NCBI RefSeq assembly: GCF_009362785.1
Contig: NZ_WHNQ01000001.1
Location: 248,001-312,000, forward strand
Length of the DNA stretch: 64,000 nucleotides
Direction: 5' to 3'
Source of the DNA: Paraburkholderia atlantica
GTDB lineage: Bacteria > Pseudomonadota > Gammaproteobacteria > Burkholderiales > Burkholderiaceae
Both the position numbers and the translations under genes were made by a program. Of the stretch, positions 27,053 through 36,468 are shown piece by piece. Position 1 is the stretch's first letter. Every line of letters starts with the position of its first letter. Below the pieces are notes generated by a model. That model did not search any database, had not been told where the DNA came from, and worked only from the letters and a program-made list of their open reading frames with translations.

Positions 27053-27994
27053 ATGAACCTGCACCAATTCCGCTTCGTCCGCGAGGCTGTGCGGCAGAAC
27101 TTCAACCTCACCGAAGCGGCCAAGGCGCTGTTTACGAGCCAGCCGGGAGTCTCGAAGGCGATCATCGAGCTGGAGGACGAACTCGGCGTCGAAATCTTCA
27201 CCCGCCACGGCAAGCGCGTGCGCTCGCTGACCGAGCCGGGCCGCATCATATTGCAATCGATCGAGAAAATCCTGCAGGAAGTCGAAAGCCTGAAGCGGGT
27301 CGGCAAGGACTACGCGGCGCAGGATCAGGGCAACCTGACGATCGCCGCGACCCACACGCAGGCGCGTTACTCGCTGCCGGCGGCTATCGCCGAGTTCAAG
27401 AAGCGCTTCCCGAAGGTCCACCTTTCGATTCTGCAAGGCAGCCCGACCCAGGTCGCCGAGATGGTGCTGCACGACCAGGCCGACCTCGCGATCGCGACCG
27501 AGGCGATCTCGAACTACAAGGATCTGGTGTCGCTGCCCTGCTTCCAGTGGCACCACGTCGCGGTGATGCAGCCGGACCATCCGCTGCTCGACCGCAAGCT
27601 GCTGTCGCTCGACGACCTGACCCAGTACCCGCTGATTACGTACGACAACGCGTTCGCCGGCCGCACCAAGATCAACGAGGCGTTCCGCCTGCGCGGGCTG
27701 CATCCGGACATCGTGCTCGAGGCGATCGACGCCGACGTGATCAAGACCTACGTCGAGCTGGGCCTCGGCGTCGGCATCATGGCCGACATCGCGTTCAACG
27801 GCGAGCGCGACCGCCATTTGCGCGCGATGCCGGTCGGCCATCTGTTCGGCAGCAACGTGACGCGCGTCGCGCTGAAACAGGGCGCGTATCTGCGCAGCTA
27901 CGTCTACACACTCGTCGAGCTGCTGTCGCCGAGCCTGAACCGCAAGCTGATCGAGCAGGCGCTGAAGGGCGAACACGAAACCTATGAGCTTTGA
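27053..27994 (+). CDS. cysB: CysB-family LysR transcriptional regulator
   Basis: A 313-residue LysR regulator with the CysB/Cbl beginning MNLHQFRFVREAVRQNFNLTEAAKALFTSQPGVSKAIIELEDELGVEIFTRHGKRV. The effector domain carries TTHTQARY-like (here ATHTQARYSLP), typical of the CysB group, which senses O-acetylserine and sulfate status. It is divergent from the cysI operon, which is its expected target. The ATG at 27053 follows a short AT-rich leader with a GCGAGG ribosome site. Confidence 0.92.
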   Translation: MNLHQFRFVREAVRQNFNLTEAAKALFTSQPGVSKAIIELEDELGVEIFTRHGKRVRSLTEPGRIILQSIEKILQEVESLKRVGKDYAAQDQGNLTIAATHTQARYSLPAAIAEFKKRFPKVHLSILQGSPTQVAEMVLHDQADLAIATEAISNYKDLVSLPCFQWHHVAVMQPDHPLLDRKLLSLDDLTQYPLITYDNAFAGRTKINEAFRLRGLHPDIVLEAIDADVIKTYVELGLGVGIMADIAFNGERDRHLRAMPVGHLFGSNVTRVALKQGAYLRSYVYTLVELLSPSLNRKLIEQALKGEHETYEL

Positions 27995-28045
27995 ACCGCT
28001 TCCCTATCGCTTCCATACCGCTCTCTCGCTACGGAGACACTTCTG

Positions 28046-29215
28046 ATGAAGTTGCATAACAATAAAGTACGCAACACCCTGCGCGGCCTCGCGGCCGCGG
28101 CGCTGCTCGTCGCCGGCGCGGCGCACGCCGACCTGAAAGTCGGCATCGATCTGTCGAATACCGGGCCGGCCGCCGTGATCGGCATCACCAGCAAGAACGC
28201 GATGCTGATGTGGCCGCAGACGATCGCCGGCCAGAAAGCCGACTACATCTTCCTCGACGACGCATCCGACCCCGGCAACGCGGTGCGCAACATCCGCAAG
28301 CTGATCAACGAGGACCACGTCGACGTCGTCGTCGGCCCGAACATCACGCCGGCCGCGATGGCCGCGCTCGATCCGGTCGCCGACAGCCAGACGCCGATGA
28401 TCACGCTGATCGGCTCGGCGAGCGTCGTCGAGCCGCAGGAAGGCAAGAAGGTGTGGGCCTACAAGATGGCGCAGACCGACAGCGCGATGGCCGACGTGAT
28501 GACGCGCTACATGTCGAATCACAACGTGAAAACGGTCGGCTTCATCGGTTTCGCGGACGGCTACGGCGAAAGCTGGCTCAACGAGTTCAGCAAGTTCGCG
28601 GCGCCGCGTCATATCCAGCTGGTCGCGACCGAGCGCTACAACCGCACCGACGCGAGCGTGACCGGCCAGATCCTGAAGCTGATGGCCGCGAAGCCCGACG
28701 CGATCCTGATCGCCGGCGCGGGCACGCCGACGGTGCTGCCGCAGCGCACGCTGATCGAGCGCGGCTACAAGGGGCCGATCTATCAGACGCACGGCATCGC
28801 GACGCCGGAGTTCATCAAGCTCGGCGGCAAAGACGTGGAAGGCACGCTGTTCCCGACGCAGCCGGTCGTCGTCGCGCGCACGCTGCCGGCCGATCATCCG
28901 TCGAAGAAGGCGGCGCTCGCGTTCGTCGACGCGTACGAGGCGAAGTATGGCCCCGGCAGCGTCACGCAGTTCGCGGGCGACGCGGCCGGCGTGTACCCGC
29001 GCCTGCAGGACGCCGTCGCGCGTGCGTTGAAGACCGCGCAGCCCGGCACGCCGGCGTTTCGCGTCGCGTTGCGCGACGAACTCGAGCACGCGCATGAGCT
29101 GGTCGTGCCGAACGGAGTCGTCAATACGAGCCCGAAGGATCACGTCGGCCTCGACCAGCGCGCGAGCGTGATGGGCACCATCAAGAATGGCAAGTTCGTT
29201 TATCTGAGCCAGTAA
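28046..29215 (+). CDS. ABC transporter substrate-binding protein, branched-chain amino acid type (orphan)
   Basis: A 389-residue exported binding protein with a signal peptide ending in AGAAHA at about residue 28, then the Peripla_BP_6 (LivJ-like) fold: DLKVGIDLSNTGPAAVIGI, a mid-protein GFIGFADGYGESW, and FAGDAAGVYPRLQDAV. A CGGAGA ribosome site precedes it. No permease or ATPase gene is adjacent, so it must use components encoded elsewhere, or act in aromatic-compound or amide uptake, as some LivJ-like proteins do. It is 51 bp downstream of cysB in the same orientation. Confidence 0.85.
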   Translation: MKLHNNKVRNTLRGLAAAALLVAGAAHADLKVGIDLSNTGPAAVIGITSKNAMLMWPQTIAGQKADYIFLDDASDPGNAVRNIRKLINEDHVDVVVGPNITPAAMAALDPVADSQTPMITLIGSASVVEPQEGKKVWAYKMAQTDSAMADVMTRYMSNHNVKTVGFIGFADGYGESWLNEFSKFAAPRHIQLVATERYNRTDASVTGQILKLMAAKPDAILIAGAGTPTVLPQRTLIERGYKGPIYQTHGIATPEFIKLGGKDVEGTLFPTQPVVVARTLPADHPSKKAALAFVDAYEAKYGPGSVTQFAGDAAGVYPRLQDAVARALKTAQPGTPAFRVALRDELEHAHELVVPNGVVNTSPKDHVGLDQRASVMGTIKNGKFVYLSQ

Positions 29216-29353
29216 TCTGGCAGCGGGGCGTCGATGACGCTCCGCCTTCCGGTAGAACTGCCCTCCCGGCGCCTCGGCACGATCGGCCACACCGCGACAG
29301 CGAACGCCTACACTGCATGGAGTTCGCGTCACCGTTGACGCACGGGAGGCAAG

Positions 29354-29764
29354 ATGGCCACCGCTTCGATCGCAGAGAACGCCAGCACTGGCATCGTCAC
29401 GGTTCCAAGCGCCCACGCGGGCAGCGCGACCGCCGAGCGCCTGCAAACCCTGATTCTGGAGCGCGGCCTGACGGTTTTCGCGTGCATCGATTTCAGCGGC
29501 GACGCTGAGCGCGCGGGACTGGCGATGCCGTTCAGCCGGCTCCTGATCTTCGGCAATCCCAAAGCCGGCACGCCGTTGATGCAACTGGCGCCGACCGCCG
29601 CGCTCGATCTTCCCCTGAAGGTGCTCGTGTGGGAAGACGCGGACGGCCGTGCGTGGTTATCGTTCAACTCGACGGCCTATCTTCGCGAGCGTCATGGCCT
29701 GCCGGACGACTTGATGAAGCCGGTGAGCGGTGTGGCCGCCCTCGTGGATGCGGCCGCGCGGTAA
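29354..29764 (+). CDS. DUF302 domain-containing protein
   Basis: A 136-residue cytoplasmic protein made almost entirely of one DUF302 domain. The pattern is [29 protein letters not shown], then [34 protein letters not shown], then YLRERHGLP. The GGGAGG site upstream supports the start. The family is common in proteobacteria and archaea and its function is not known. It is a stand-alone gene here. Confidence 0.85.
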   Translation: MATASIAENASTGIVTVPSAHAGSATAERLQTLILERGLTVFACIDFSGDAERAGLAMPFSRLLIFGNPKAGTPLMQLAPTAALDLPLKVLVWEDADGRAWLSFNSTAYLRERHGLPDDLMKPVSGVAALVDAAAR

Positions 29765-29861
29765 CACGTCGAACGGTCCCGAACAACCCTACAAAATCAG
29801 CGCCGTCACGCGACTCAGGTATGCTGGGCCCTTTGTAACTGCTTCCGTTCGAGGGGAGACC

Positions 29862-30626
29862 ATGCGGCGCGTTGTATTCAATCAGAAAGGTGGCGTAGGC
29901 AAATCGACCATCGTCTGCAACCTGGCGGCCATCAGCGCGAGCGAGGGGCTGCGCACGCTGGTGATCGACCTCGATGCCCAGGCGAATTCGACCCAGTATC
30001 TGCTCGGCCCGCAGGCGAGCGAAGTCCACCCCACTGTCGCAGGCTTCTTCGAAACCGCGCTCGGCTTCAGCTTCAAGCCCGTCGAAGCGACCTCGTTCAT
30101 CCATCCGACGCGCTTCGAGAATCTCGACGTGATGCCCGCGCATTCCGACCTCGACACGCTGCACGGCAAGCTCGAATCGCGCTACAAGATCTACAAGCTG
30201 CGCGACGCGCTGAACGAGCTCGACATCTACGACGCGATTTACATCGACACGCCGCCCGCGCTGAACTTCTATACGCGCTCGGCGCTGATCGCGGTCGAGC
30301 GTTGTCTGATTCCGTTCGACTGCGACGACTTCTCGCGTCGCGCGCTCTACACGCTGCTCGAAAACGTCAAGGAGATCCAGCAGGATCACAACGACGCGCT
30401 GCAGGTGGAAGGCATCGTCATCAACCAGTTCCAGCCGCGCGCGAGCCTGCCGCAGAAGCTCGTCGACGAACTGATCGGTGAAGGCTTGCCGGTGCTGGGG
30501 TCGCGCTTGTCATCGTCGGTGAAGATCCGTGAGTCGCATCAGCTGGCGACGCCGGTCATTCATCTCGATCCTGGGCATAAGCTTTCCCAGGAGTATCGGG
30601 CGTTGCATCGCGAGTTGAGCGAATAA
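29862..30626 (+). CDS. ParA/Soj family ATPase (orphan)
   Basis: A 254-residue P-loop ATPase with the deviant Walker A KGGVGKST at residues 9-16, the A' motif [12 protein letters not shown] and Walker B YIDTPPA. The start at 29862 is preceded by GAGGGGAG, a strong ribosome site; the frame extends upstream without conserved content. ParA proteins polymerise or form gradients on DNA to position chromosomes, plasmids or other cargoes. No parB or cargo gene is adjacent, so what it positions is unknown. It converges on the bestrophin-like gene. Confidence 0.85.
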   Translation: MRRVVFNQKGGVGKSTIVCNLAAISASEGLRTLVIDLDAQANSTQYLLGPQASEVHPTVAGFFETALGFSFKPVEATSFIHPTRFENLDVMPAHSDLDTLHGKLESRYKIYKLRDALNELDIYDAIYIDTPPALNFYTRSALIAVERCLIPFDCDDFSRRALYTLLENVKEIQQDHNDALQVEGIVINQFQPRASLPQKLVDELIGEGLPVLGSRLSSSVKIRESHQLATPVIHLDPGHKLSQEYRALHRELSE

Positions 30627-30638
30627 GCTCGGGCGGCG

Positions 30639-31403
30639 TCATTGGCCCAGCGACCTCAGCAGCCGTGTGAGATTTTGCGGCTCGATATGAATGATCCCAC
30701 CTCGCGGACTGTCGATGTCCGCGATCAGCGTCAGCGACAGCGCAACCGTGACGGGCAGCACGATGATCAGGATGCCTCGTCGAACGCTGCCTCTCGCTCC
30801 ATAACCCTGCACGACGCACGCAAATAACCCGATCAGGATCATCAGCGTCCACGCGCCCAGCGGAATCCGGTTCAACAGCGCCGCCTCGGAATAGTCCTGC
30901 GAGTTGAGGACATCGTTCATGCCGGTCATCACGACGGCGCCGATCGGCGTCGGCTGATCCTTCGCGACCTGTGCCGCCAGGCGCCACAGCGCGGCCTGAG
31001 ACTTCGCTGTGTCTGCCTCGATGCGAGCGATTTCCTGCGCGTCTCGTGTTTGAAAATGGGCGAGCCTCAATTGCGCGTAATGCGTCAATTCAGCCTTGAG
31101 CTGCGCGCTGACGGGCGGCGCGACCACATCGGCCCGGACGTACTCGGTGCCGATCGCGTTCGCTTCGTTTTCTTCCAGGTTCTTGCGCTGGTCGTAGCGG
31201 TTGACCGCCATCGACAGATTGAAGCCGATCAGCAGCGCGAGCAACGTCAACGTCGACGTCTCCACGATCGTGAAATCTTCGCGCTCCTCGCTCTTCAGTG
31301 CGAAAACGCGTCGAAGCGCCAATGCGCCAAAAGTGATCGCGCCGATGAAAGCGACCAGCAGTATCACGAACAGCGTGCCAGGACGATCGACCAATGCTTG
31401 CAT
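30639..31403 (-). CDS. Bestrophin-like/DUF4239 membrane protein
   Basis: A 254-residue protein with two hydrophobic segments at the N-terminus (about 10-30 and 50-68) and two at the C-terminus (about 183-203 and 210-230). These flank a helical, charged soluble region that includes ENEANAIGTEYVRAD. This is the layout of the bestrophin-like DUF4239 family, whose function is unknown. The protein stops close to the parA end (12-bp gap), so the two genes converge. No regulatory signal is obvious. Confidence 0.7.
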   Translation of the reverse strand: MQALVDRPGTLFVILLVAFIGAITFGALALRRVFALKSEEREDFTIVETSTLTLLALLIGFNLSMAVNRYDQRKNLEENEANAIGTEYVRADVVAPPVSAQLKAELTHYAQLRLAHFQTRDAQEIARIEADTAKSQAALWRLAAQVAKDQPTPIGAVVMTGMNDVLNSQDYSEAALLNRIPLGAWTLMILIGLFACVVQGYGARGSVRRGILIIVLPVTVALSLTLIADIDSPRGGIIHIEPQNLTRLLRSLGQ

Positions 31404-31456
31404 GCAATGCCTCCGTTTCGGACATCTGCGTTAGACGCGGTAGCTTGGGCGGCCGG

Positions 31457-31714
31457 CTAGCCGGTCGCCCGCGCGCGGAAAATCACCGACGCCGGTTTGC
31501 CGGTTCGCGGATGCAAAGGCACTTGCCACCCTTCTCCACAGCCCAGGTCGAGGACCGTGGCCGGGTCGCAAGCGAGGACCGCGTCGAGCACGGCCTGATC
31601 GGTGACCAGTCGGCGGCTGTCGATCTCACCCGCGCGCACCGCATTCGTCCACGGCGACGCGTCGCGCTGCCAGCTATCGATGATCTTGCCGTCGCTGAGC
31701 GGGTCGAGGCTCAT
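31457..31714 (-). pseudogene. Collapsed remnant of a class I SAM-dependent methyltransferase
   Basis: The 85-codon frame joins the N-terminal third of a methyltransferase to its extreme C-terminus. Residues 1-63 are family-like and end in motif I, VLDLGCGEGW. The next residues are QVPLHPRTGKPASVIFRARATG, which resembles the last strand of such enzymes. The expected ~130-140 residues between (the rest of the Rossmann fold and substrate region) are missing, in frame. It cannot form a complete SAM fold, so I annotate it as a deletion relic, although the frame is intact and could still be translated. The junction lies near bases 31527-31535. Confidence 0.7.
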
Positions 31715-31806
31715 CGGGTGTTGTCGTGCGTGGGTGCCAACCGCACACCGTCAGCAAAATTGTTAAAGTAACGCTCTCTCTTCGATCAGCGGCCGCAGTC
31801 CCCATC

Positions 31807-32067
31807 ATGCGCACCACCCGAGCCATCCACGCCGTCGAGCGCCTGAAAACGCGCACCGGCAACCCGCGCTTCGCCGCGATCAGTCTATCCGGCGGCCTGT
31901 TCTATCTGGTCGACAAATCGAGCGGCGTCGACAACAAAGTATCCGACCCACTGACGCTCGACGACTTCGTCAAGTTCGTCGACGCCTACGGCCCGCAGAA
32001 ACCGCGCAAGGCCAGCAAGCTCGATATCGCGTTCGAAGCGCAGATCAAGAAAAGCAAGGGCGGTTGA
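31807..32067 (+). CDS. Small conserved-looking hypothetical protein
   Basis: An 86-residue protein starting MRTTRAIHAVERLKTRTGNPRFAAISLSGGLFYLVDKSSG and ending in a basic tail KLDIAFEAQIKKSKGG. I do not recognise the family. Codon use matches the flanking genes, the reading frame is continuous and the third codon positions are G/C-rich, all favouring a real gene. An ATG at 31726 would extend it by 27 poorly composed residues, so the internal start is preferred. It lies between the methyltransferase relic (divergent) and the sugar operon (convergent). Confidence 0.6.
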   Translation: MRTTRAIHAVERLKTRTGNPRFAAISLSGGLFYLVDKSSGVDNKVSDPLTLDDFVKFVDAYGPQKPRKASKLDIAFEAQIKKSKGG

Positions 32068-32106
32068 CGCTGCGGCATCGCCGACCTTGCGCTTGGTTGC
32101 AACGCT

Positions 32107-33258
32107 CTACGCCCCTTCGATCTCCACCCACCGTCCATCCGCCGCACTGCTTTTCAGTACCGCGTCGATAAACCGCAAACCGTCGACGCCATCATCGACC
32201 GTCGTCAACAACAGGCTTTCCGCCGGCGGTGCGCGACCTTCGTTCAATGCATCGATCTGCAACGCCGCATCCTTGTACAACTGCGCGAACGCTTCCAGAT
32301 AGCCTTCCGGATGCCCGGCCGGCACGCGCGTCGCATGCGCGGCAACCGGGCTTTTCACTCGCGCGCGCGTCAATCGTTCGGCAGCGCCGCCCAGTGGCGT
32401 GAACCACAACGCGTTCGGCTCCTCCTGATCGAACGCGAGTCCCGCCTTCGTGCCATACACGCGCAAGCGCAGCGCGTTTTCCGCGCCGCTCGCCACCTGG
32501 CTCGCCCACAACATGCCGCGCGCGCCGTTCGCATAACGCAGCATCGCCTGCACGTGATCGTCGATACGACGCCCCGGCACGAACGTGTGCAGCTCGGCCG
32601 ATAGCGCGCGCGGCATCGCCCCCGTCACGAAGGCAGCCAGCTGATAGGCGTGCGTGCCGATATCGCCGAGGCACCCGGCCGGCCCCGCCAACGCCGGATC
32701 GGTGCGCCAGCCCGCCTGCTTGTTCGCGCCGCCCGTTTCGAGCGGCTCGGCGAGCCAGTCCTGCGCGTATTCGACCTGCACGACGCGTATCTCGCCCAGC
32801 TCGCCACCTTCGACCAGCTCGCGCGCATGCCGCACCAGCGGGTAGCCCGAATAGGTATGGGTCAGCGCAAACAGGCGCCCGGTCGACTGCGCGAGCTTCG
32901 CGAGCGCTTCGCCTTCGGCGAGCGAAACCGCCAGCGGCTTGTCGCAGATCACGTGGATGCCCGCTTCGAGAAACGCCGTCGCGACCGGCGCATGCAGATG
33001 ATTCGGCGTAACGATCGCGACCGCGTCGATGCCGTCGTCGCGCGCGGCCTCGGCGCGCGCCATCTCGCGCCAGTCCGCGTAGCTGCGCGCGATACCCGCT
33101 TCGACGGCGCTCGCCCGCGCGCGCTCGGGATCGGACGACAGCGCGCCCGCCACCAGTTCGAAACGATCGTCGAGCCGCGCGGCGATCCGATGCACGGCGC
33201 CGATGAATGCGCCCTGCCCGCCGCCGACCATGCCCAGCCTGAGCCTTCTTCGCTGCAT
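32107..33258 (-). CDS. Gfo/Idh/MocA family NAD(P)-dependent oxidoreductase
   Basis: A 383-residue dehydrogenase with an N-terminal Rossmann fold ([19 protein letters not shown]), the [16 protein letters not shown] segment, and the catalytic-type lysine motif ICDKPLAVS, followed by the C-terminal alpha/beta domain ([16 protein letters not shown]: [15 protein letters not shown]). Members oxidise sugars or inositols at a ring hydroxyl. The start at 33258 follows GGGAG by 8 nt; an ATG at 33273, 1 nt after the preceding stop, is the alternative. It is the last gene of the leftward carbohydrate operon. Confidence 0.88.
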   Translation of the reverse strand: MQRRRLRLGMVGGGQGAFIGAVHRIAARLDDRFELVAGALSSDPERARASAVEAGIARSYADWREMARAEAARDDGIDAVAIVTPNHLHAPVATAFLEAGIHVICDKPLAVSLAEGEALAKLAQSTGRLFALTHTYSGYPLVRHARELVEGGELGEIRVVQVEYAQDWLAEPLETGGANKQAGWRTDPALAGPAGCLGDIGTHAYQLAAFVTGAMPRALSAELHTFVPGRRIDDHVQAMLRYANGARGMLWASQVASGAENALRLRVYGTKAGLAFDQEEPNALWFTPLGGAAERLTRARVKSPVAAHATRVPAGHPEGYLEAFAQLYKDAALQIDALNEGRAPPAESLLLTTVDDGVDGLRFIDAVLKSSAADGRWVEIEGA

Positions 33259-33274
33259 CGTTTGCGCTCCCATG

Positions 33275-34324
33275 TCAGATGCCCAGCACGCTCTTCAACT
33301 GCGCGGTATCGACACCGCTGCCCGCGAAGTCATCGAATGCTCGCTCGGCCACGCGGATGATGTGCCGGCGAATGAACTCCGCGCCTTCGTGCGCGCCGTC
33401 GTGAGGATGCTTCAACGCGCATTCCCATTCGAGCACAGCCCAGCCCGGAAAATCGAACTGCGCCATCTTCGAGAAGATCGCGCCGAAGTCGATCTGCCCA
33501 TCGCCGAGCGAACGAAAGCGCCCCGCGCGTTCGACCCAGCCGCTATACCCGCCGTACACGCCCTGCTTGCCGGTGGGACGGAACTCCGCGTCCTTCACAT
33601 GAAACGCCTTGATGCGCTCGTGGTAGATATCGATGAACGCGAGATAGTCGAGTTGCTGCAGCACGAAATGGCTCGGGTCGTACAGGATGTTCGCGCGCGG
33701 ATGCTGATTGACCGCCGCGAGAAAGCGCTCGAACGTCACGCCGTCGTGCAGGTCTTCGCCCGGATGCAGTTCGTAGCAGACGTCGACGCCCGCCGCGTCG
33801 AACGCATCGAGAATCGGCGTCCAGCGGCGCGCGAGTTCGTCGAACGCGGCCTCGACGAGACCGGCCGGCCGCTGCGGCCACGGGTAGATATAGGGCCACG
33901 CGAGCGCGCCCGAAAACGACACGTGCGTACTCAGGCCCAAGCGACGCGACGCCTGCGCCGCGAGCTTCATCTGCGCGATCGCCCACTCGGTGCGCGCCGC
34001 CGGATTGCCGCGCACATGCGGCGCGGCGAAGCCGTCGAACAGCGTGTCGTAAGCCGGATGCACGGCGACCAGTTGGCCCTGCAGATGCGTCGATAGTTCG
34101 GTGATCGCGACGCCCGCGTTGTCGACGGTCTCGCGCAGTTCGTCGCAGTACGCGTCGCTCGTCGCTGCCTTGTCGAGATCGATCAGGCGCGGGTCGCACG
34201 GCACCTGGATGCCCTTGAAGCCGAGACCCGCGGCCCATTCGGCGAGATGCGCGAGGTTGTCGAACGGCACGTCGTCGCCCATGAATTGCGCGAGAAAAAT
34301 CGCTGGCCCTTTGATGGTTTTCAT
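33275..34324 (-). CDS. Sugar phosphate isomerase/epimerase family protein (TIM barrel)
   Basis: A 349-residue protein of the xylose-isomerase-like TIM-barrel superfamily. Metal-binding-type acidic and histidine residues are visible in the strands VDVCYELHPGEDL, ILYDPSHFVLQQLDY, IKAFHVKDAEF and WAVLEWECALKH. Such enzymes commonly pair with Gfo/Idh/MocA dehydrogenases in catabolism of inositols, keto-sugars or glycosides, as here. The actual substrate cannot be read from the sequence. It starts 67 bp after the binding-protein gene, with a strong hairpin in the gap. Confidence 0.85.
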   Translation of the reverse strand: MKTIKGPAIFLAQFMGDDVPFDNLAHLAEWAAGLGFKGIQVPCDPRLIDLDKAATSDAYCDELRETVDNAGVAITELSTHLQGQLVAVHPAYDTLFDGFAAPHVRGNPAARTEWAIAQMKLAAQASRRLGLSTHVSFSGALAWPYIYPWPQRPAGLVEAAFDELARRWTPILDAFDAAGVDVCYELHPGEDLHDGVTFERFLAAVNQHPRANILYDPSHFVLQQLDYLAFIDIYHERIKAFHVKDAEFRPTGKQGVYGGYSGWVERAGRFRSLGDGQIDFGAIFSKMAQFDFPGWAVLEWECALKHPHDGAHEGAEFIRRHIIRVAERAFDDFAGSGVDTAQLKSVLGI

Positions 34325-34344
34325 CGTACGGTTCCTCGAACGTT

Positions 34345-34367
34345 GCGCGCGGGCCGGGCCCGCGCGC
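34345..34367 (-). other. GC-rich intercistronic hairpin between the binding-protein and epimerase genes
   Basis: An 11-bp perfect inverted repeat, GCGCGCGGGCC (34345-34355) with GGCCCGCGCGC (34357-34367). No T-run follows on the minus strand, so it is not a standard terminator. Hairpins after the binding-protein gene often protect that part of the mRNA and raise its level over the rest of the operon; that role is inferred. Confidence 0.55.
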
Positions 34368-34391
34368 GTTAGACGATGCTCCGAGCGCCGC

Positions 34392-35354
34392 TCAGAACGG
34401 CGAGTCGGGGAAATAGAACTGCTGGGCGTTTTCCTTCGTGATCAGCACCGACGGAATGATCGTCGTCGGCGGCAGCTTGTCGCCCTTGAGCCGCGCTTCG
34501 GCCGTCAGCTTGATCGCGTCATAGATGAATTTCGGCGAGTACGACACGTCGGCCTTGATCATCGGCGCGCCGTCCATCACGTTCTTCACCATGCCCTTCG
34601 AGCCCGCACCGCCGAACACGATCTTGATGTCGTTGCGCTTGGCCTGATCGATCGCCTTCAGCACGCCGACCGCCATGTCGTCATCGGCGGCCCACACGGC
34701 GTCGATGTGCTTGAAGCGCGTCAGGTAGTCCTGCATCACCTTGAACGCGTCGTCGCGATTCCAGTTCGCGTACTTCGCGTCGAGAATCTTGATGTCCGGG
34801 TAGTTCTTCAGCACGCCGGTGAAGGCGGTCCAGCGCTCGTTGTCGAGCGTGGTCGGAATGCCGCGCAGCGCGACGATGTTGCCCTTGCCGTCGAGCGCCT
34901 TCGCCAGATACTCGGCGGGAATCTTGCCGAACGCGGTGTTGTCGCCGGCCACGTAGGCATCCTGCGCACTGGTGTTCGTCAGGCCGCGATCGACCACCGT
35001 CACGTACACGCCTTTACGCTTCACCTGCTCGACCGGCTGGGTCAGCGTCGCCGATTCGTACGGGAAGATCACGAGCGCGTTGATCTTGTTGACCGTCACG
35101 AGATCCTGCAACTGGTTCGCCTGCTCGGGCGCATTGGCCGCGGTCTTCACGATCACTTTCAGATCGGGATGCGCCTTCTCGAGATCCTCCTTCGCCTTGT
35201 TCGCCCACCAGACGATGCCGCCGGTAAAGCCGTGATCGGCCGTCGGAATCGCGACGCCCAGCGTGACCTTGTCGTCGGCGCGCGCCGCGCCGCTCGTGCC
35301 CAGCATCCCCAACGCCAGCACGCCGGCGCCGATCGCTCGAATGACTTGCTTCAT
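34392..35354 (-). CDS. Ribose-type sugar ABC transporter substrate-binding protein
   Basis: A 320-residue exported protein. The signal peptide ends near ARA-DD (residue ~26), followed by the RbsB-like Peripla_BP_4 fold: [32 protein letters not shown], then [29 protein letters not shown] and [16 protein letters not shown]. It would capture a sugar or polyol and deliver it to the adjacent permease and ATPase. The substrate is not identifiable by eye. Confidence 0.9.
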   Translation of the reverse strand: MKQVIRAIGAGVLALGMLGTSGAARADDKVTLGVAIPTADHGFTGGIVWWANKAKEDLEKAHPDLKVIVKTAANAPEQANQLQDLVTVNKINALVIFPYESATLTQPVEQVKRKGVYVTVVDRGLTNTSAQDAYVAGDNTAFGKIPAEYLAKALDGKGNIVALRGIPTTLDNERWTAFTGVLKNYPDIKILDAKYANWNRDDAFKVMQDYLTRFKHIDAVWAADDDMAVGVLKAIDQAKRNDIKIVFGGAGSKGMVKNVMDGAPMIKADVSYSPKFIYDAIKLTAEARLKGDKLPPTTIIPSVLITKENAQQFYFPDSPF

Positions 35355-35454
35355 GGTGTGTGTCTCCAGTCAAGAGGCGTTCGCTCGCCCCGATTTTTCG
35401 GACCTGCCGTTGGTTTACCGCGCCTGCCTTGCTACACCTGCTTGAAACGCACGT

Positions 35455-36468
35455 CTACCGCCGCCCGCGCTGCACGAACGCGACGAAGATAATCACGACG
35501 CCCTGCACCGCCGCGTTCAGATACACGCTGATGATGCTGGTCAGGTTCAGGATATTCGCGATCACCGACAACAGGATCGCGCCGATCACGGTGCCGATCA
35601 CGCGTCCCTCGCCGCCCTTCAGCGCGGTGCCGCCGACCACCACCGACGCGATTGCTTCGAGTTCCCACAACAGGCCCGTGGTCGGCGTGGCGGAGCCGAG
35701 GCGCGGCACGTAAAGCACGGTAGCCACGCCCACGCAGACCCCGAGCAGCACATAGGTGACGATCTTGACCGTATCGACGCGAATCGCCGCATAACGCGCG
35801 ACCTGTTCGTTCGAACCGATCGCCTGCACGTGCCGGCCGAACGCGGTGCGATTCAGGATCAGCGCGCCGCCCGCCGCGACCACGAGAAATACCCAGATCG
35901 GCACCGGCACACCGAACAGGCTCGCGTAATAGACGGGACCATACAGATTGGAGAGAGAATCATTGAGCGTCAGCGCGCCGCCATCGGCGAGCCATGTGAG
36001 CACCGCGCGAAATATCCCCAGCGTGCCGAGCGTGACGATGAAGGGCTCGATGCGCCCTTTGGTGATCAGCAGCCCATGCGCGCAGCCGAACAGCGCGCCG
36101 AGCACGAATGCCGCGACGATGCCGATCGTCACGATCAGCAACGGCGGCAGCGCATGACCGGTAGCACCGGCCGCGAGCCCGTTCATCAGCCATATCATGA
36201 TGCCTGCGATCAACGCGGCCATCGAGCCGACCGACAGATCGATGCCGCCCGAGATGATCACGAAGGTCATGCCGACCGCGATGATGCCGATGAACGACGT
36301 GCGCGTGAGCACGTTCATCAGATTGTCGAGTGTCGCAAAGTCGCGATTGAGCAGCGTGCCGACGATGCACAGCACGATCAGCCCGGCGAGCGGCCCGAGC
36401 GTGTAGAGCCGCTGCGCGACGCGCAGCGCGCGCCGTGATTGCACGGCTTCAGTGGGTGCCGGTCGCAT
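35455..36468 (-). CDS. Ribose-type sugar ABC transporter permease
   Basis: A 337-residue polytopic protein of the RbsC/BPD_transp_2 family with about eight to ten hydrophobic segments. Family features include [54 protein letters not shown] and the late [33 protein letters not shown]. Its 5' end overlaps the 3' end of the ATPase gene by 20 bp, implying tight coupling. It forms the membrane channel of the importer. Confidence 0.92.
   Translation of the reverse strand: MRPAPTEAVQSRRALRVAQRLYTLGPLAGLIVLCIVGTLLNRDFATLDNLMNVLTRTSFIGIIAVGMTFVIISGGIDLSVGSMAALIAGIMIWLMNGLAAGATGHALPPLLIVTIGIVAAFVLGALFGCAHGLLITKGRIEPFIVTLGTLGIFRAVLTWLADGGALTLNDSLSNLYGPVYYASLFGVPVPIWVFLVVAAGGALILNRTAFGRHVQAIGSNEQVARYAAIRVDTVKIVTYVLLGVCVGVATVLYVPRLGSATPTTGLLWELEAIASVVVGGTALKGGEGRVIGTVIGAILLSVIANILNLTSIISVYLNAAVQGVVIIFVAFVQRGRR

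Noticed and set aside
29219..29245. Terminator after the LivJ-like gene
   Set aside because: A short stem around GGGGCGTC/GACGCTCC exists but has a 3-nt loop and no T-run.
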